Assembly: GCF_021023135.1 (NCBI RefSeq)
Contig: NZ_PGFV01000001.1
Coordinates: 186,001 to 250,000 of the forward strand
DNA from: Brevibacterium sp. CCUG 69071
GTDB taxonomy: Bacteria > Actinomycetota > Actinomycetes > Actinomycetales > Brevibacteriaceae
Direction: 5' to 3'
DNA: 64,000 bases
In this document: piece after piece, positions 1 through 10,306 of the stretch
Numbering within the stretch: position 1 is the first letter of the stretch
Layout of the letters: every line of letters begins with the position of its first letter
Made by a program: the position numbers and the translations under genes
Notes under the pieces: generated by a model
Databases searched by the model: none
Told to the model about the DNA's origin: nothing
What the model saw: the letters and a program-made list of their open reading frames with translations, nothing else

Positions 1-1
1 A

Positions 2-208
2 ATGGCAGAGCTCGCGAACTCGATCGTCGACCGGTGCCAGGTCCCGGTCGTCGACGGAGTCACGGCCGCAGTCAGACTCGCCGAATCACTTGTCGGCCTC
101 GGCCTGTCGACCTCGAAGGTGCGCACCTATGCGCCGGCCAGGCCGAAGCAGATGCGCGGCTGGCCTCTGGGTGAGAACGCAGCCGTCTCCGCGCATGAAG
201 CGGACTGA
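2..208 (+). CDS. Hydantoin/Asp-Glu racemase family protein, C-terminal end (cut by window edge)
   Basis: Only the last 68 residues are present; the gene starts before base 1, so the first ATG seen is internal. The text MAELANSI, PVVDGVTAAVRLAE, GLGLSTSK and YAPARPK matches the C-terminal part of hydantoin racemases (HyuE type), where the second catalytic cysteine lies just before the MA-LA stretch and so is outside the window. These enzymes interconvert D- and L-5-substituted hydantoins before hydantoinase action. The convergent GntR gene downstream is a plausible local regulator of a hydantoin or ureide pathway lying to the left; that link is inference. Confidence 0.75.
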   Translation: MAELANSIVDRCQVPVVDGVTAAVRLAESLVGLGLSTSKVRTYAPARPKQMRGWPLGENAAVSAHEAD

Positions 209-253
209 AGTACCCGCAGCGCAAGAGCTCTGAGTTTGCCGCGGCCCCGGAAC

Positions 254-946
254 TCAGTTCGAGCCGGGTGATTCCTCAGCCTCGTCGCCGCCAGGCGAAT
301 TCGCCAGACGCTCCTTGTGCTTGTCGTGCTGCTCCTGGCTGGTGCCCAGGTGCCGAATCGCCAACTCGCGGGCCCTGCTCTGGTCCCGGCGGGCGATGGC
401 TTCGTAGAGTTCGGCGTGCTCGGTGGCGACGAAATCGAGGTCGTCATGCTGACTCAGCTGCCAGCGCATGCGGGAATCGAGCAGCTCGCCGATTTCGACG
501 AGGAGCTGATTGCCCGAGAGCTCGGTGACGATCGCATGGAACTCGGCGGCACAGCGGTGAGCGCCGACGGCGTCCCCGGCCCGAGACAGCTCCTGCCCCT
601 TCTGCATCGTCGACTCCAGGCGGGCGAGTCCGTCGCGGGTGTGGCGCTGCGCGGCGAGTTCGAAGGACAGTGTGTCGAAGACCGTGCGCACCTCGTTGAG
701 ATCGGCGATGTCGCTGGGGGAGAAGTCGCGGACCGTCGACCAGGTGTTGGGTCTGTTCGTCACCAGCCCCTCGGCGGCCAGCTGTTTGAGCGCTTCGCGC
801 ACCGGGACGCGGGAGACTCCGAGATCGGCCGCGAGGTTCCTCTCGACGAGTCGGTCTCCGGGATTCCTGACTCCGTCGATGATCTCATTGCGCAGGGCAT
901 CGGTGACCCGCACTGTCTCTGAGCGAGGAGTGTCATTGTTCTTCAC
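254..946 (-). CDS. GntR-family transcriptional regulator, FadR/FCD subfamily
   Basis: 230 residues, the usual size. An N-terminal winged helix-turn-helix (about 15-75; LAADLGVSRVPVREALKQLAAEG is the recognition region) is followed by an all-helical FCD ligand-binding domain (about 90-215) with the His and Asp/Glu positions expected of a metal- or carboxylate-binding pocket. FCD regulators usually bind small organic acids and repress neighbouring catabolic genes. The start is GTG at 944-946: a GAGAAT hexamer lies 6 bases upstream with no Shine-Dalgarno, so a leaderless transcript is likely. It is convergent with the racemase gene and divergent from the riboswitch operon, so either could be its target. 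Confidence 0.85.
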   Translation of the reverse strand: MKNNDTPRSETVRVTDALRNEIIDGVRNPGDRLVERNLAADLGVSRVPVREALKQLAAEGLVTNRPNTWSTVRDFSPSDIADLNEVRTVFDTLSFELAAQRHTRDGLARLESTMQKGQELSRAGDAVGAHRCAAEFHAIVTELSGNQLLVEIGELLDSRMRWQLSQHDDLDFVATEHAELYEAIARRDQSRARELAIRHLGTSQEQHDKHKERLANSPGGDEAEESPGSN

Positions 947-952
947 CTGGTC

Positions 953-958
953 ATTCTC
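953..958 (-). promoter_or_regulatory. -10-like box of the gntR gene (leaderless start)
   Basis: On the minus strand the hexamer GAGAAT is followed by six bases (GACCAG) and the GTG start. This spacing puts the transcription start at or next to the start codon. Confidence 0.5.
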
Positions 959-1068
959 TCATTGTCGGCCCTGCTTGGACGGGAACCGAAGGCGGCTGAT
1001 TCGGACAGGATCCGACCGCGAGATTGCGGTGCGCGGTGGTGCAGGCTCGTGCTAGGGTCGCAGGCAGT

Positions 1069-1146
1069 GACACGGGGTGCCCCCAAGCGAGGGCTGAGAG
1101 AACACCCGTCGAACCTGATCCGGTTAGTACCGGCGAAGGGATTGTC
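1069..1146 (+). ncRNA. TPP (thiamine pyrophosphate) riboswitch, THI element
   Basis: All conserved blocks of the THI box are present in order: CGGGGTGC, GGGCTGAGAG, ACCC, GAACCTGATCCGG and TAGTACCGGCGAAGGGA. The outer helix closes with GACA (1069-1072) against TGTC (1143-1146). TPP aptamers bind thiamine diphosphate and normally switch off thiamine synthesis or uptake genes. Here the next genes on the same strand are an SDR and a luciferase-like monooxygenase, neither a known thiamine gene. Confidence 0.95.
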
Positions 1147-1216
1147 CGCAGGATCGACTGCGCACCGTCACCGAGGTGACCCCTCGGCGGCTGTCCGAGG
1201 CTCGACCCGTTCGGTG

Positions 1217-1240
1217 TTCCTTCGCCATGGGCAGAAGGAG
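1217..1240 (+). promoter_or_regulatory. Hairpin able to hide the SDR ribosome-binding site
   Basis: TCCTTC (1218-1223) is complementary to GAAGGA (1234-1239), with a further T-G wobble at the base and a 10-base loop. The right arm is the Shine-Dalgarno sequence (AGAAGGAG, 1233-1240) of the SDR gene, whose ATG is at 1247. It could serve as the off state of a translational riboswitch. Two competing small helices, GTCACC/GGTGAC (1167-1180) and CCGAG/CTCGG (1171-1187), lie between the aptamer and this hairpin. Confidence 0.5.
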
Positions 1241-1246
1241 ACGCAC

Positions 1247-2041
1247 ATGAGCGAGACCACCGACCAGACCACGAGCAACCCGCCGATTGCTGAGCAGATC
1301 GTCCTCATCACCGGGGGCGCCCGCGGGCTCGGACTCAGCCTTACAAGGGCTTTCCTCCGCGAGGGCGCCAAGGTCGTCATCAACTATCTCACCAGCGAAG
1401 ATTCCGCCAGACAGCTCGCCGCCGCACATCCCGACCGGGCCGTCGCAATCCGTGCCGATGTCCGTGACCGGTCGCAGGTCGAGGCCCTCTTCGCCGAGGC
1501 GGCCCAGCATTTCGGGGCCCCGATCACCACCGTGGTCAACAACGCCCTCATCGACTTCTCCTTCAATGGTGATGCCAGACCCCATGCCGAGGAAATCACC
1601 GTCGAAGCGCTGACGGCACAGTTTCAGGGAGCCGTCGGTGCGGCGACGAATACCTCCCAGATCGCATTGGCCGGGTTCGCGCAAGCCGGGTCGGGGCGGA
1701 TCATCAACATCGGCACCAATCTGTTCCAGAACCCGGTCGTGCCCTACCACGACTACACTGCGGCGAAGGCGGCGCTGCTGTCGCTGACGAGAACCTTCGC
1801 CGCCGATCTCGGACCCCGCCAGGTGCGGGTGAACATGCTCAGCGGCGGACTGCTGCGAACCACGGACGCCAGCGCCGCGACACCCGCAGAGGTCTTCGAC
1901 GGCATCGCCGCCGGCACCCCGCTGCAGCGGGTGACCACCCCGGAGGAATTCGCCGACTCCGCACTCATCTTCGCCTCACCCTGGTCGCGGGGGATCACCG
2001 GTCAGAATCTCGTCGTCGACGGAGGACTGGTGAAGAACTGA
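1247..2041 (+). CDS. SDR-family oxidoreductase (3-oxoacyl-ACP reductase-like)
   Basis: 264 residues, a classical short-chain dehydrogenase/reductase. It has the nucleotide-binding TGGARGLG (22-29), NNAL (98-101) in place of NNAG, and the catalytic pair Tyr170-x3-Lys174 (YTAAK). The usual catalytic serine region reads GTNLF (156-160), so threonine may replace serine. The C-terminal NLVVDGGLVKN is typical of FabG-like enzymes. The start at 1247 is set by a strong Shine-Dalgarno at 1233-1240. It is the first gene behind the TPP riboswitch, and its TGA overlaps the ATG of the monooxygenase gene by one base, so the two are coupled. The substrate is unknown. Confidence 0.88.
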   Translation: MSETTDQTTSNPPIAEQIVLITGGARGLGLSLTRAFLREGAKVVINYLTSEDSARQLAAAHPDRAVAIRADVRDRSQVEALFAEAAQHFGAPITTVVNNALIDFSFNGDARPHAEEITVEALTAQFQGAVGAATNTSQIALAGFAQAGSGRIINIGTNLFQNPVVPYHDYTAAKAALLSLTRTFAADLGPRQVRVNMLSGGLLRTTDASAATPAEVFDGIAAGTPLQRVTTPEEFADSALIFASPWSRGITGQNLVVDGGLVKN

Positions 2042-3364
2042 TGTCTCACGACCAGACGCCCCACGACCCGACGCCGCATCGTCCGGTCCATCTCAATCTT
2101 TTCGCCCACGGCTGCGGACACCATTCGGCGGCCTGGCGGGCCGAGGATTCGACGGTCGAGCGCCTCGGCGACATCACCTACTGGGAGGAACTGGCTCGGA
2201 TCGCCGAACGCGGACGGTTCGACGCCTTCTTCCTCGCCGACGGACAGTCGGCCGGAGTCCCGGGCCTGGCGAACGGCCCGCGGTGGCTTCTCGAACCGCT
2301 GACCACCCTGACCGCACTGTCCCGAGCGACGGCGCATATCGGACTGGTGAGCACGATCTCGGCGAGCTTCTGGGATTCGTTCCACGCGGCGCGGATCCTC
2401 GCCGGCCTCGACCACATCTCCGGTGGCCGGGCCGGGGTCAACATCGTGACCTCGACGACCGACGCCGAGGCACGCAACCACGGCATGGACGGACTGCCCG
2501 CGCATGCGCAGCGCTACGCTCGGGCCGAGGAATTCACCTCGGTGATGCTCAGGCTCTGGGACTCGTGGCCGGCCGAGGCGATCCTCGCCGATCGCGACGG
2601 TGACTATGTCGACGAATCTCGACTGCAGTCGATCGACCACTCAGGCGATCACTTCTGCGTGGCAGGTCCCGCTCAACATCCCCTCGACCCCGCAGGGCCG
2701 ACCGGTGATCTTCCAAGCCGGCGCCTCCGCGCCGGGCCGGGACCTGGCGGCCCGGTTCGCCGACGGCATCTACGCGGTCGCCTGGGACTTCGAACAGGCA
2801 CTCGAATACAGGCAGGACGTCCTCGCCCGTGCCGCGACCGCCGGACGCGACCCCGACTCGGTCACGGTCATGCCCGGGCTCGTCACCTATGTGGCACCGA
2901 GCGAGGCAGGGGCCAGGGAGCTCCAGGCCGAACTCAACGACCTGCTGCCCGTCGCGGACTCGTTGCGCCAGCTGGCCTACTTCACCGGGCAGGACACCTC
3001 CGACTGGGACCTCGACGGTCCCGTCCCGGAACTGCCCCCACTCGAGGAGTTCACCGGTCCGCAGGGACGCTACGCCACGGTGCTGCGGATCATCGAGACC
3101 ACCCGGCCGACGGTGCGCGAACTTCTCGGCTACCTCGCCACCGGTGGGGGACACGCCACCTTCATCGGCACTCCGGAGCACATCGCCGATGAGATTCTGC
3201 GGTGGATCGACCGGGGAGCGGCCGACGGCTTCAACCTCATGCCGCCGGCACTGCCGGGCAGCCTCGAGGACTTGGTCGATCTCGTCGTCCCGATCCTCCA
3301 GGACCGTGGCCGCTTCCGGCGCGACTACACCGGGTCGACGCTACGCGACCACCTCGGCGAGTGA
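2041..3364 (+). pseudogene. Luciferase-like FMN-dependent monooxygenase (NtaA/SnaA/DszA type), frameshifted
   Basis: The N-terminal half (frame of 2041) reads as an NtaA-type flavin monooxygenase: HLNLFAHGCGHH, WEELARIAERGRFDAFFLAD, HAARILAGLDHISGGRAGVNIVTS. Near 2668-2671 the reading passes into the next frame, which continues the family text (PLNIPSTPQGRPVIFQAG, then AARFADGIYAV) to the stop at 3364. Removing one C from the CCC run at 2668-2670 gives GPLNIP and an intact protein of about 440 residues, the normal family length. As written the gene is broken into two frames; this is a real mutation or a sequencing error. Family members oxidise small organic substrates using FMNH2 from a partner reductase; none is encoded nearby. 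Confidence 0.8.
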
Positions 3365-3385
3365 CCCGGCACCGACTGTGCCGGG
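3365..3385. terminator. Hairpin between convergent monooxygenase and DUF885 genes
   Basis: CCCGGCAC (3365-3372) and GTGCCGGG (3378-3385) form an 8-bp GC-rich stem with a 5-base loop directly after the stop codon. There is no T-run. Confidence 0.5.
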
Positions 3386-3442
3386 CCCCGGGGTCACCTC
3401 GGTAATTGCCGGGCTCGGCGGTGACTGCCAGGCTCCTCGGGC

Positions 3443-5113
3443 TCAGCGCCTGATCGCCCGACCGAGCGTGTCGAGGCCGACCGAGCCGAGGTTAAGGGCC
3501 TTCGTGTGGAAGGCCTTGAGATCGAAGTCGGCACCGGCTTCGGCCTTCGCCTCATCGCGGAACTGCTCCCACAGGCGCTGACCGATCTTGTAGCTCGGGG
3601 CCTGGCCCGGCCACCCGAGGTAGCGGTCGAGTTCGAAGGCGAGGAAGGAACGGTCCATGGCGACGTTGTCGGTGAGGAACTGCCAGGCCTTCTCCCGGTT
3701 CCAGATCCCACCGCCGAGGCTGGCCGGAGCCTCGAGGCCGAGGTGGAAGCCGATGTCGAGGACGACCCTGGCCGCCCGCAGCCGCTGCGAGTCGAGCATG
3801 CCGAGGTAGTCGCCGGGTTCGTCCATGAATCCGAGATCGGCCATGAGCTTCTCCGCATACAGCGCCCAGCCCTCGCCGTGCCCGGACACCCAGCACATCA
3901 GCCGCCGCCAACGATTGAGGGTGTCGGAGACATAGGTGGCCTGACCGACCTGCAGGTGATGGCCGGGCACCCCCTCGTGGTAGACCGTCGTCTTCTCCTG
4001 CCAGGTGGCGAACTCGGTGACGCCCTCGGGCACCGACCACCACATCCGGCCCGGACGGGAGAAGTCATCGGTCGGGCCCGTGTAGTAGATGCCGCCGGTC
4101 GCCGACGGGGCGATCATGCATTCGATCGTGCGCACCGGTTCGGGGATGTCGAAGTGGGACTTGCCGAGCTCGGTGATCGCCTCGTCGGCGACCGTCTGCA
4201 TCCAGTCCCGCAGCGCTTCCGAACCGTGCAGGGTCCGTTCCGGGTCCTTATTGAGAAGGGCCATGACCTCGAACAGGTCCTTGCCCGGAGCGATCTTCTC
4301 GGCCACCTGGCGCTGCTGCGCATCGATGCGGGCGAGCTCCTCGAGTCCCCAGGCATAGGTCTCGTCGAAATCCACCTCGGCGCCGAGGAAGTCCCGCGAA
4401 TACAGGGCATAGGCCTCACGACCGCAGGCTTCGTTCTCCGGAGCGGCCGGGAGCAGCTCGCTTGCGAGGAAGTCGGCGAGTTCGGCGAAGGAGGCGCGGG
4501 CCGCTTCGGCGTGGCCGCCCAGCTGGTCGCGCAGAGACGCGGGCACCTCGGCGGCACCGGCGATCAGGGTGTCGAAGTTGCTGCCCGCTTCGGCCAGCGC
4601 ACGGGCCTGTTCGATGACCTTCTCGACCTGGATCCGGGCGGAGACCCGGCCGCGTTCCTTGGCCAGGCTCAGCGACTCCCGGTACCCGGAGACCGAGTTC
4701 GGAACCGCGGCGAGCGTCGTGTCGATGGACTCCCAATGCTCCGTGGTCTCTGTGGGCATGAGGTCGAAGGCATCGCGGATGTCCTGCAGCGGTGAGGCGA
4801 TGACGTTGAGGCTGGCATGTTTGATTCCGGCCTCGAAGTAGTCGCGGTCGACGCCGAGGCGGTCGCGCATCGCGTCGACGGTGACGCGATCGATGTCGTC
4901 GAGCTCGGCAGTCTTCTCCGCCTCGGCGAGCTTTTCGAGGGTGTCGACGGTCAGCTCGTTGATCGCGGCGAGTCCGGCGGGGGAGTAGTCGTCGAAGCCC
5001 TTCGCACCGTCGAGGCCGAGGTAGAGGGCCAGGGACGGGGAGAGGGCGAGTGAGCGGTCGACGTAGTCTTCGGCGACGGCGTCGATGGCTGAGGGAGTTC
5101 TCTTCTGAGTCAT
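3443..5113 (-). CDS. DUF885 family protein, putative metallopeptidase
   Basis: 556 residues. The family hallmark HEGVPGHH is present at about 378-385, the zincin-like HExx(P)GHH motif of DUF885 proteins, with downstream family text (GWALYAEKLM, LRAARVVLDIG). DUF885 proteins are probable zinc-dependent peptidases of unknown substrate, and no signal peptide is visible, so it is probably cytosolic. The start is set at ATG 5111-5113: TAAGAT lies 7 bases upstream on the minus strand, consistent with leaderless translation, and the protein then begins MTQKRTP. Starts further upstream (5122, 5293) add only low-complexity residues. It is divergent from the MFS gene. Confidence 0.85.
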   Translation of the reverse strand: MTQKRTPSAIDAVAEDYVDRSLALSPSLALYLGLDGAKGFDDYSPAGLAAINELTVDTLEKLAEAEKTAELDDIDRVTVDAMRDRLGVDRDYFEAGIKHASLNVIASPLQDIRDAFDLMPTETTEHWESIDTTLAAVPNSVSGYRESLSLAKERGRVSARIQVEKVIEQARALAEAGSNFDTLIAGAAEVPASLRDQLGGHAEAARASFAELADFLASELLPAAPENEACGREAYALYSRDFLGAEVDFDETYAWGLEELARIDAQQRQVAEKIAPGKDLFEVMALLNKDPERTLHGSEALRDWMQTVADEAITELGKSHFDIPEPVRTIECMIAPSATGGIYYTGPTDDFSRPGRMWWSVPEGVTEFATWQEKTTVYHEGVPGHHLQVGQATYVSDTLNRWRRLMCWVSGHGEGWALYAEKLMADLGFMDEPGDYLGMLDSQRLRAARVVLDIGFHLGLEAPASLGGGIWNREKAWQFLTDNVAMDRSFLAFELDRYLGWPGQAPSYKIGQRLWEQFRDEAKAEAGADFDLKAFHTKALNLGSVGLDTLGRAIRR

Positions 5114-5120
5114 GGAACCC

Positions 5121-5126
5121 ATCTTA
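5121..5126 (-). promoter_or_regulatory. -10-like box of the DUF885 gene
   Basis: TAAGAT on the minus strand, seven bases before ATG 5113. This favours that ATG over the in-frame ATG at 5122, which overlaps the box. Confidence 0.45.
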
Positions 5127-5231
5127 TCGCGAGCTGAGTCACATCGATCGTGGACAGGAGATCGTCGTCTCCGCGGAGCCGATAGCATGAGTGGGTTCCT
5201 CGGAGTCAACGGAGAGAGAGTCTGATCGTCG

Positions 5232-6428
5232 GTGTCACGCGCACAGCTGTGGACGAAGGATTTCATCGTCGGAATCTGCCTGAATCTGGCCATGTCGATG
5301 GTGTTTTACCTGCTCATGACGTCCATGGCCGGTTACGCCGTGGCACGCTTCTCCGCCGGCGAGGCGGCAGCCGGCTTCGCCTCCTCGGCGTTCGTCGTCG
5401 GTGCGGTCGCCGCCCGTGTGCTCACCGGGAAGTACCTCGACTTCATCGGCCGTCGGAAGCTGCTCGTCATCACCATGGCGGTCTCGATTCTCGCTTCGCT
5501 GGCCTACCTCGCCGCCGACAGCCTCGTCCTGCTCCTCGTCGTCCGCATCGTCCACGGCATCGCCTTCGGTGCGGGCAACACGGCGATCATGACCGCGATC
5601 CAGAGCGTCATCCCGGCCTCCCGGCGAGGTGAGGGCACCGGCTACTTCGGCACCGCCACGACCCTGTCCACGGCATTGGGCCCCTACCTCGGCGTGGTCA
5701 TTCCCCGTCATTACGACTATCCGATGCTCTTCGTCGCCTCGGCGATCATGTCGCTCATCGCCTTCGTCCTCTGCATCATCATCAGCCTGCCCAAGCAGGA
5801 GCTCAGCGACTACCAGCGGCGCACGAAATGGCACCTCAAACCCTCGACGCTCGTCGACCGCGACGGACTGCGCATCGGCTTCATCATGCTCATCGCCGGC
5901 ATCGCCTATGCCGCCGCGCTCGTGTTCCTCGCCGGTTATGCCGCCGACAACGGGGTCGCTGCGGCCGCCTCCCTGTTCTTCGTCGCCTTCGCCGTGGCCT
6001 CCCTCTTCGCCAGGCTCTTCGTCGGCCGACTGCAGGACACCCTCGGGGACAATTTCGTCGTCTACCCGGTCTTCGTCTTCAACGTCATCGGCAATCTCCT
6101 CCTCGCGCTGTGGCCGACGACCCCGGGGATCGTCCTCGCCGGCGTCTTCGTCGGACTCGGCTTCGGTTCGCTCATGCCGTGCATGCAGGCGATCACCGTG
6201 AAGTCGGTGACCATGGCCCGGGTGCCCGTGGCCACCTCGTCGTTCTTCCTCCTCCTCGACGCGGGATCCGGGGTCGGGCCGATCGTCCTCGGCGCGCTCA
6301 TGCCCCTGACCGGAGGCAGCGGAATGTTCCTGCTCTGCGCCGGACTGGTCGTCCTGGCCATGGTCGTCTACTTCATCACCCACGGCCGGCGCCGAGGTGG
6401 TCGCCCCGGAACCGAGTACCTCGGCTGA
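5232..6428 (+). CDS. MFS transporter (drug or metabolite efflux, 12 TM)
   Basis: 398 residues with about 12 hydrophobic segments and the MFS loop signature between TM2 and TM3 (GKYLDFIGRRKLL, about 72-84). TM4-TM5 carry VRIVHGIAFGAGN and the antiporter-like stretch LSTALGPYLGVV. It starts at GTG 5232 with a GGAGAGAG ribosome-binding site at 5211-5218. The C-terminus is short and basic. Family knowledge suggests proton-driven export of small hydrophobic molecules; the substrate cannot be read from the sequence. It stands alone, divergent from the DUF885 gene and 41 bases before the hydrolase gene. Confidence 0.85.
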   Translation: MSRAQLWTKDFIVGICLNLAMSMVFYLLMTSMAGYAVARFSAGEAAAGFASSAFVVGAVAARVLTGKYLDFIGRRKLLVITMAVSILASLAYLAADSLVLLLVVRIVHGIAFGAGNTAIMTAIQSVIPASRRGEGTGYFGTATTLSTALGPYLGVVIPRHYDYPMLFVASAIMSLIAFVLCIIISLPKQELSDYQRRTKWHLKPSTLVDRDGLRIGFIMLIAGIAYAAALVFLAGYAADNGVAAAASLFFVAFAVASLFARLFVGRLQDTLGDNFVVYPVFVFNVIGNLLLALWPTTPGIVLAGVFVGLGFGSLMPCMQAITVKSVTMARVPVATSSFFLLLDAGSGVGPIVLGALMPLTGGSGMFLLCAGLVVLAMVVYFITHGRRRGGRPGTEYLG

Positions 6429-6457
6429 GCAGGGTTCCGCCTGGATCACCGGGACGA

Positions 6458-6463
6458 TAGCCT
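6458..6463 (+). promoter_or_regulatory. -10-like box of the nitrilase-family gene
   Basis: TAGCCT is followed by six bases and ATG 6470; there is no Shine-Dalgarno. Leaderless start predicted. Confidence 0.5.
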
Positions 6464-6469
6464 GAAGCC

Positions 6470-7267
6470 ATGAAGTTCGCACTCGCGCAGATCAATTCGA
6501 CGACCACCGTTTCGGACAACCTCGCCAAGCTGCGGTCCTATACCCGCAGGGCCGCCGAGGCGGGTGCTCGCTTCGTCGTCTTCCCCGAGGCCACGATGTC
6601 GGCCTTCGGCTCCGGGCTGCGCGGCATCGCCGCCGAGCACACCGAAGACTGGCAGGCGGCGGTATCCAAAACGGCCGCGGCCGCGGACATCACCGTCATC
6701 GTCGGGGAGTTCGCGGTCGTCGGGGACAAGGTGGTCAACCTTCTCGCCGTCTACTCGCCCGAGGGCACTCGGACCGAGTACGCGAAGATCCACCTCTACG
6801 ACGCCTTCGGGTTCAAGGAATCCGACACCGTCGAACCGGGCGACGAACCCGCGGTCATCGACGTCGACGGGGAACCGATCGGCCTGGCGATCTGCTACGA
6901 CATCCGATTCCCCAAGCTCTTCGCCGAGCTGAGTCGCCGCGGCGCCCGACTTGCTGTGGTCTCGGCGTCCTGGGGAGCCGGAGCCGGGAAGGTCGAACAG
7001 TGGCAGATCCTGGCCCGGGCACGGGCTCTGGACTCGAATATGTTTCTTGCCGCCCTCGGTCAGGCCGATCCGGAGGTCTCCGGGGTGGAGGTGCCGAAGA
7101 ACGGACCGACAGGAGTCGGCCACAGCCTCGTCTCCGACCCCTTCGGGCGCGTGCTCGCGCAGCTCGAAGGCGACGAGACGCTCGAGGTCGTCGACCTCGA
7201 CCTCGCCGGAGCCGACAAGGCCGCCGAGGCGATTCCGGTCCTCGCGAACGCGAAACTCGGGTACTGA
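6470..7267 (+). CDS. Carbon-nitrogen hydrolase (nitrilase superfamily amidase)
   Basis: 265 residues, a single nitrilase-fold domain. The catalytic triad is visible: Glu40 (FPEA), Lys106 (YAKIHLYD) and Cys142 (AICYDIRFP). The DIRFP text after the cysteine is typical of the NIT/omega-amidase branch, which hydrolyses small amides such as 2-oxoglutaramate or deaminated glutathione rather than nitriles. It is probably cytosolic and monocistronic. The last codons are tandemly duplicated past the stop: CTCGGGTACTG occurs at 7256-7266 and again at 7269-7279. Confidence 0.9.
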   Translation: MKFALAQINSTTTVSDNLAKLRSYTRRAAEAGARFVVFPEATMSAFGSGLRGIAAEHTEDWQAAVSKTAAAADITVIVGEFAVVGDKVVNLLAVYSPEGTRTEYAKIHLYDAFGFKESDTVEPGDEPAVIDVDGEPIGLAICYDIRFPKLFAELSRRGARLAVVSASWGAGAGKVEQWQILARARALDSNMFLAALGQADPEVSGVEVPKNGPTGVGHSLVSDPFGRVLAQLEGDETLEVVDLDLAGADKAAEAIPVLANAKLGY

Positions 7268-7344
7268 GCTCGGGTACTGGCCCGGGGGCTGAGTCCGGGC
7301 GCTGAGCAAGGCCGACTTCCGGGTTGAGTGTGCCTGAGAACACA

Positions 7345-7384
7345 ATTATTGCACTTGAGGCAAAAATGCACCGAGTGCAATAAT
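7345..7384 (+). promoter_or_regulatory. Operator/promoter of the TetR-DHA2 operon
   Basis: An 11-bp perfect inverted repeat, ATTATTGCACT (7345-7355) and AGTGCAATAAT (7374-7384), spans a promoter with -35 TTGAGG (7355-7360), an 18-base spacer and -10 AATAAT (7379-7384). ATG 7391 follows six bases later. A further TGCA occurs in the middle. A repressor bound here would block its own promoter, so TetR autoregulation of the operon is likely. Confidence 0.7.
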
Positions 7385-7386
7385 GA

Positions 7387-10005
<2,619 letters not shown>

Positions 10006-10075
10006 GCCGTCGGAATGCGAGGCGGGTGCTGGTTCGAACACAGGACCGGCGCCCGCTTCTGAGCGTCGGCGTCGC

Positions 10076-10126
10076 CTCGATCATCGCGACGGCCGGTCCG
10101 CCTCATCTCGATCATCGCGGCGGCCG
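10076..10126 (+). repeat. 20-bp direct repeat, two copies
   Basis: CTCGATCATCGCG(A/G)CGGCCG occurs at 10076-10095 and 10107-10126, with one mismatch and a 31-bp period. Confidence 0.8.
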
Positions 10127-10157
10127 AAAATCGACGGTCCGATGGGCCACCTGCCTG

Positions 10158-10223
10158 TCAGTCCACGCGAAGCTCGAAAAAGTCGTCGCACGAGACGACT
10201 TTTTCGAGCTTCGCGTGGACTGA
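10158..10223. repeat. 30-bp perfect inverted repeat (long hairpin)
   Basis: The arms 10158-10187 and 10194-10223 are exact reverse complements, separated by six bases. The outer part is GC-rich; near the loop the descending arm reads GACTTTTTCGAG, so a T5 run sits inside the stem. The position between two convergent stop codons suits a bidirectional terminator, but the T-run is not in the usual place after the stem. A mobile repeat or structured RNA is also possible. Confidence 0.9.
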
Positions 10224-10306
10224 GGCGTCCTGGCCTGTGCAGAGTGGGGCAGGTGCCCGTGGCTCGAGGCATCCGGACGCGCACAGGAGTGCGGCGAATC
10301 GGACAC

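Larger units (their letters stand above)
947..1246. other. 300-bp divergent intergenic region with regulatory RNA
   Basis: Between the gntR gene (minus) and the SDR gene (plus). It holds the gntR promoter at its left end, a TPP riboswitch in the middle and about 100 bases of expression platform before the SDR start. I see no protein gene here. Confidence 0.8.
10006..10306. other. 301-bp convergent intergenic region with repeats
   Basis: Lies between the ends of the transporter gene (plus) and the accE gene (minus). It holds a 20-bp direct repeat and a 30-bp perfect hairpin. I see no gene in it. Confidence 0.75.

Noticed and set aside
2668-2671. Programmed ribosomal frameshift in the monooxygenase gene
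   Set aside because: No slippery heptamer or strong downstream stem is obvious; an indel or sequencing error in a CCC run is simpler.
2600-3364. Separate second gene starting at 2600 for the C-terminal half of the monooxygenase
   Set aside because: The first 20 codons of that frame do not match the family and there is no ribosome-binding site; the text joins the upstream frame precisely after one base change.
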